From NCBI GenBank assembly GCA_026645375.1, contig JAPFFX010000103.1, forward strand, positions 1-13,763: a stretch of DNA of 13,763 bases, given 5' to 3'. The DNA comes from Citricoccus sp. WCRC_4 (lineage in GTDB: Bacteria; Actinomycetota; Actinomycetes; Actinomycetales; Micrococcaceae). Numbering within the stretch: position 1 is the stretch's first letter; the number at the start of each line of letters is the position of its first letter. The notes below the pieces were generated by a model. The model was not told the origin of the DNA. It did no database searches and saw nothing but the letters and a program-made list of their open reading frames with translations. The position numbers and the translations under genes are program-made. This document shows, piece by piece, positions 12,628-13,763 of the stretch.

Positions 12628-13763
12628 ATGCTTTCCATCACGGACCTGCGCGGACGCGACGTCGACCCGGCCACGGTGCTGCCCCGGGCCGAGCTGGACG
12701 TGGCCGGTGCCGTGCCGCGGGTGCTGCCGATCCTGGACGAGGTGCGCTCCGGCGGCGCCTCGGCCGTGCTGGACCTCGGCGAGCGCTTCGACGGGATCCG
12801 GCCGCCGTCGTTGCGGGTGCCCGCCTCGGCGCTGGCCGAGGCGCTGGAGGCCCTGGACCCGGAGGTCCGCGCCGCGCTCGAGGAGTCGATCGCCCGGGCC
12901 CGGACCGTGCACGCCGCCCAGTTGCCGCCCGGGTCCGAGGTGGACCTCGGGGAGGGCGCCGTCGTGGAGAACCGCTGGGTCCCGGTGGGGCGGGTGGGGC
13001 TGTACGTGCCCGGCGGGCGCGCGGTGTATCCCTCCTCCGTGGTGATGAACGTGGTCCCGGCGCAGGCGGCCGGGGTGCCCTCCCTGGCGGTGGCCTCCCC
13101 GCCGCAGAAGGACTTCGGCGGCCTGCCGCACCCGGTCATCCTGGCCGCCTGCGCGCTGCTCGGCGTGGACGAGGTCTATGCGGCCGGCGGCGCCCAGGCG
13201 GTGGCCATGTTCGCCTACGGGGTGAAAGACGACGACGGCACGCGCCTGTGTGCCCCCGTGGACATGGTCACGGGGCCGGGCAACATCTACGTGGCCGCCG
13301 CCAAGCGCGCGCTGCTCGGGACCATCGGGATCGACGCCGAGGCCGGCCCCACCGAGATCGCCGTGCTGGCCGATGCCACGGCGGACGCGGAGTGGGTCGC
13401 GGCCGACCTGATCAGCCAGGCCGAGCACGACCCGATGGCCGGCTCGGTGCTCATCACCACGTCCCCGGAGCTGGCCCGGGACGTGGTGGCCCAGGTCCAG
13501 GAGCAGGTGCCGGGGACGTTCCACGAGGAGCAGGTGCGCCAGGCCCTGACCGGCCCGCAGTCCGGGATCCTCGTGGTGGACACCCTGGCCACGGCCATCG
13601 CGGTGGCCGATGCCTACGCCGCCGAGCACCTGGAGGTGCACACCGTGGACGCGCTGGCCACCGCGCGCCGGATCCGCAACGCCGGGGCCGTGTTCGTGGG
13701 ACCGCACTCCCCCGTGCCGCTGGGCGACTACTCCTCCGGGTCCAACCACGTGCTGCCCACCGG
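12628..13763 (+). CDS. hisD: Histidinol dehydrogenase (partial, 3' end beyond right edge)
   Basis: HisD catalyses the last two steps of histidine synthesis, oxidising L-histidinol to histidine with two NAD and bound zinc, in the cytoplasm. The 378 visible residues cover most of the usual roughly 430-440. Zinc ligands Q264 and H267 (SQAEHDPMAG) and D367 (LGDYSSGSNH) are present, as is the catalytic pair E333/H334 (AAEHLEVHT). Other signatures are GLYVPGGRAVYPSS (124-137), GGAQAVA (187-193) and VTGPGNIYVAAAK (214-226). The last zinc histidine, near the C-terminus, lies outside the window. The frame is uninterrupted. The ATG at 12628 has AGAGGA upstream. It is probably the first gene of a his operon continuing to the right, as in many actinobacteria, but no following gene is visible. 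Confidence 0.96.
   Translation, partial: MLSITDLRGRDVDPATVLPRAELDVAGAVPRVLPILDEVRSGGASAVLDLGERFDGIRPPSLRVPASALAEALEALDPEVRAALEESIARARTVHAAQLPPGSEVDLGEGAVVENRWVPVGRVGLYVPGGRAVYPSSVVMNVVPAQAAGVPSLAVASPPQKDFGGLPHPVILAACALLGVDEVYAAGGAQAVAMFAYGVKDDDGTRLCAPVDMVTGPGNIYVAAAKRALLGTIGIDAEAGPTEIAVLADATADAEWVAADLISQAEHDPMAGSVLITTSPELARDVVAQVQEQVPGTFHEEQVRQALTGPQSGILVVDTLATAIAVADAYAAEHLEVHTVDALATARRIRNAGAVFVGPHSPVPLGDYSSGSNHVLPT

Noticed and set aside
12586..13749. Minus-strand open frame antisense to hisD
   Set aside because: hisD has all its catalytic residues in an uninterrupted plus frame; the antisense translation is His/Arg/Gly-rich shadow sequence.
1..13763. CRISPR arrays, tRNA/rRNA, insertion sequences, phage or defence genes
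   Set aside because: No regularly spaced repeats, cloverleaf-like sequences, transposase or integrase motifs, or defence-family domains were seen on either strand. Gaps between genes are too short to hide such elements.

Overview
The window is a very GC-rich chromosomal segment (G or C at nearly every third codon position). Gene content and codon use suggest an actinobacterium, probably Micrococcales/Micrococcaceae-like (Kocuria, Citricoccus or Micrococcus type). That placement is inferred from composition and from resemblance to actinobacterial families; no rRNA or marker gene is present to confirm it. I find twelve protein-coding genes, two of them cut by the window edges. I see no tRNA, rRNA, CRISPR array, insertion sequence, phage gene or toxin-antitoxin pair. 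No gene-free stretch exceeds about 205 bases.

Minus-strand block (1-6339), read right to left. An MHS-type MFS transporter is followed by an FMN-dependent L-lactate/2-hydroxy-acid dehydrogenase of the LldD2 type. Next come a VIT/CCC1-type metal transporter and an NAD-preferring zinc alcohol dehydrogenase. The block ends with the 5-oxoprolinase genes pxpA and a pxpB-pxpC fusion that runs off the left edge. A GntR/FCD regulator diverges from the transporter. The regulator, transporter and dehydrogenase look like one 2-hydroxy-acid (lactate-like) uptake and oxidation module. pxpA and pxpBC overlap by ATGA and form a 5-oxoproline salvage unit. Between the alcohol dehydrogenase stop and pxpA lies a 43-base near-perfect inverted repeat. 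Its centre matches the FCD-type operator pattern TNGTNNNACNA and coincides with a plausible pxpA -35 box.

Centre (6377-9214). The GntR gene converges on a thiol-dependent hydroquinone reductase of the YqjG/ECM4 family. That gene is divergent from a metallo-beta-lactamase-fold hydrolase, with only 11 bases between the two ATG codons. Both starts have TANNNT -10 elements placed exactly as for leaderless transcripts, arranged symmetrically.

Right part (9420-13763). An NADP-type short-chain dehydrogenase and a universal stress protein run rightward. They converge on an MscS-type mechanosensitive channel with a long disordered tail carrying short repeats. Compact hairpins abut both stop codons at this junction. 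Divergent from the channel is hisD (histidinol dehydrogenase), cut at the right edge, presumably the first gene of a histidine operon.

This is mostly ordinary housekeeping and catabolic chromosome. I found no convincing new multi-gene system. The most interesting signals are regulatory: the inverted repeat before pxpA and the mirrored leaderless divergent promoter.
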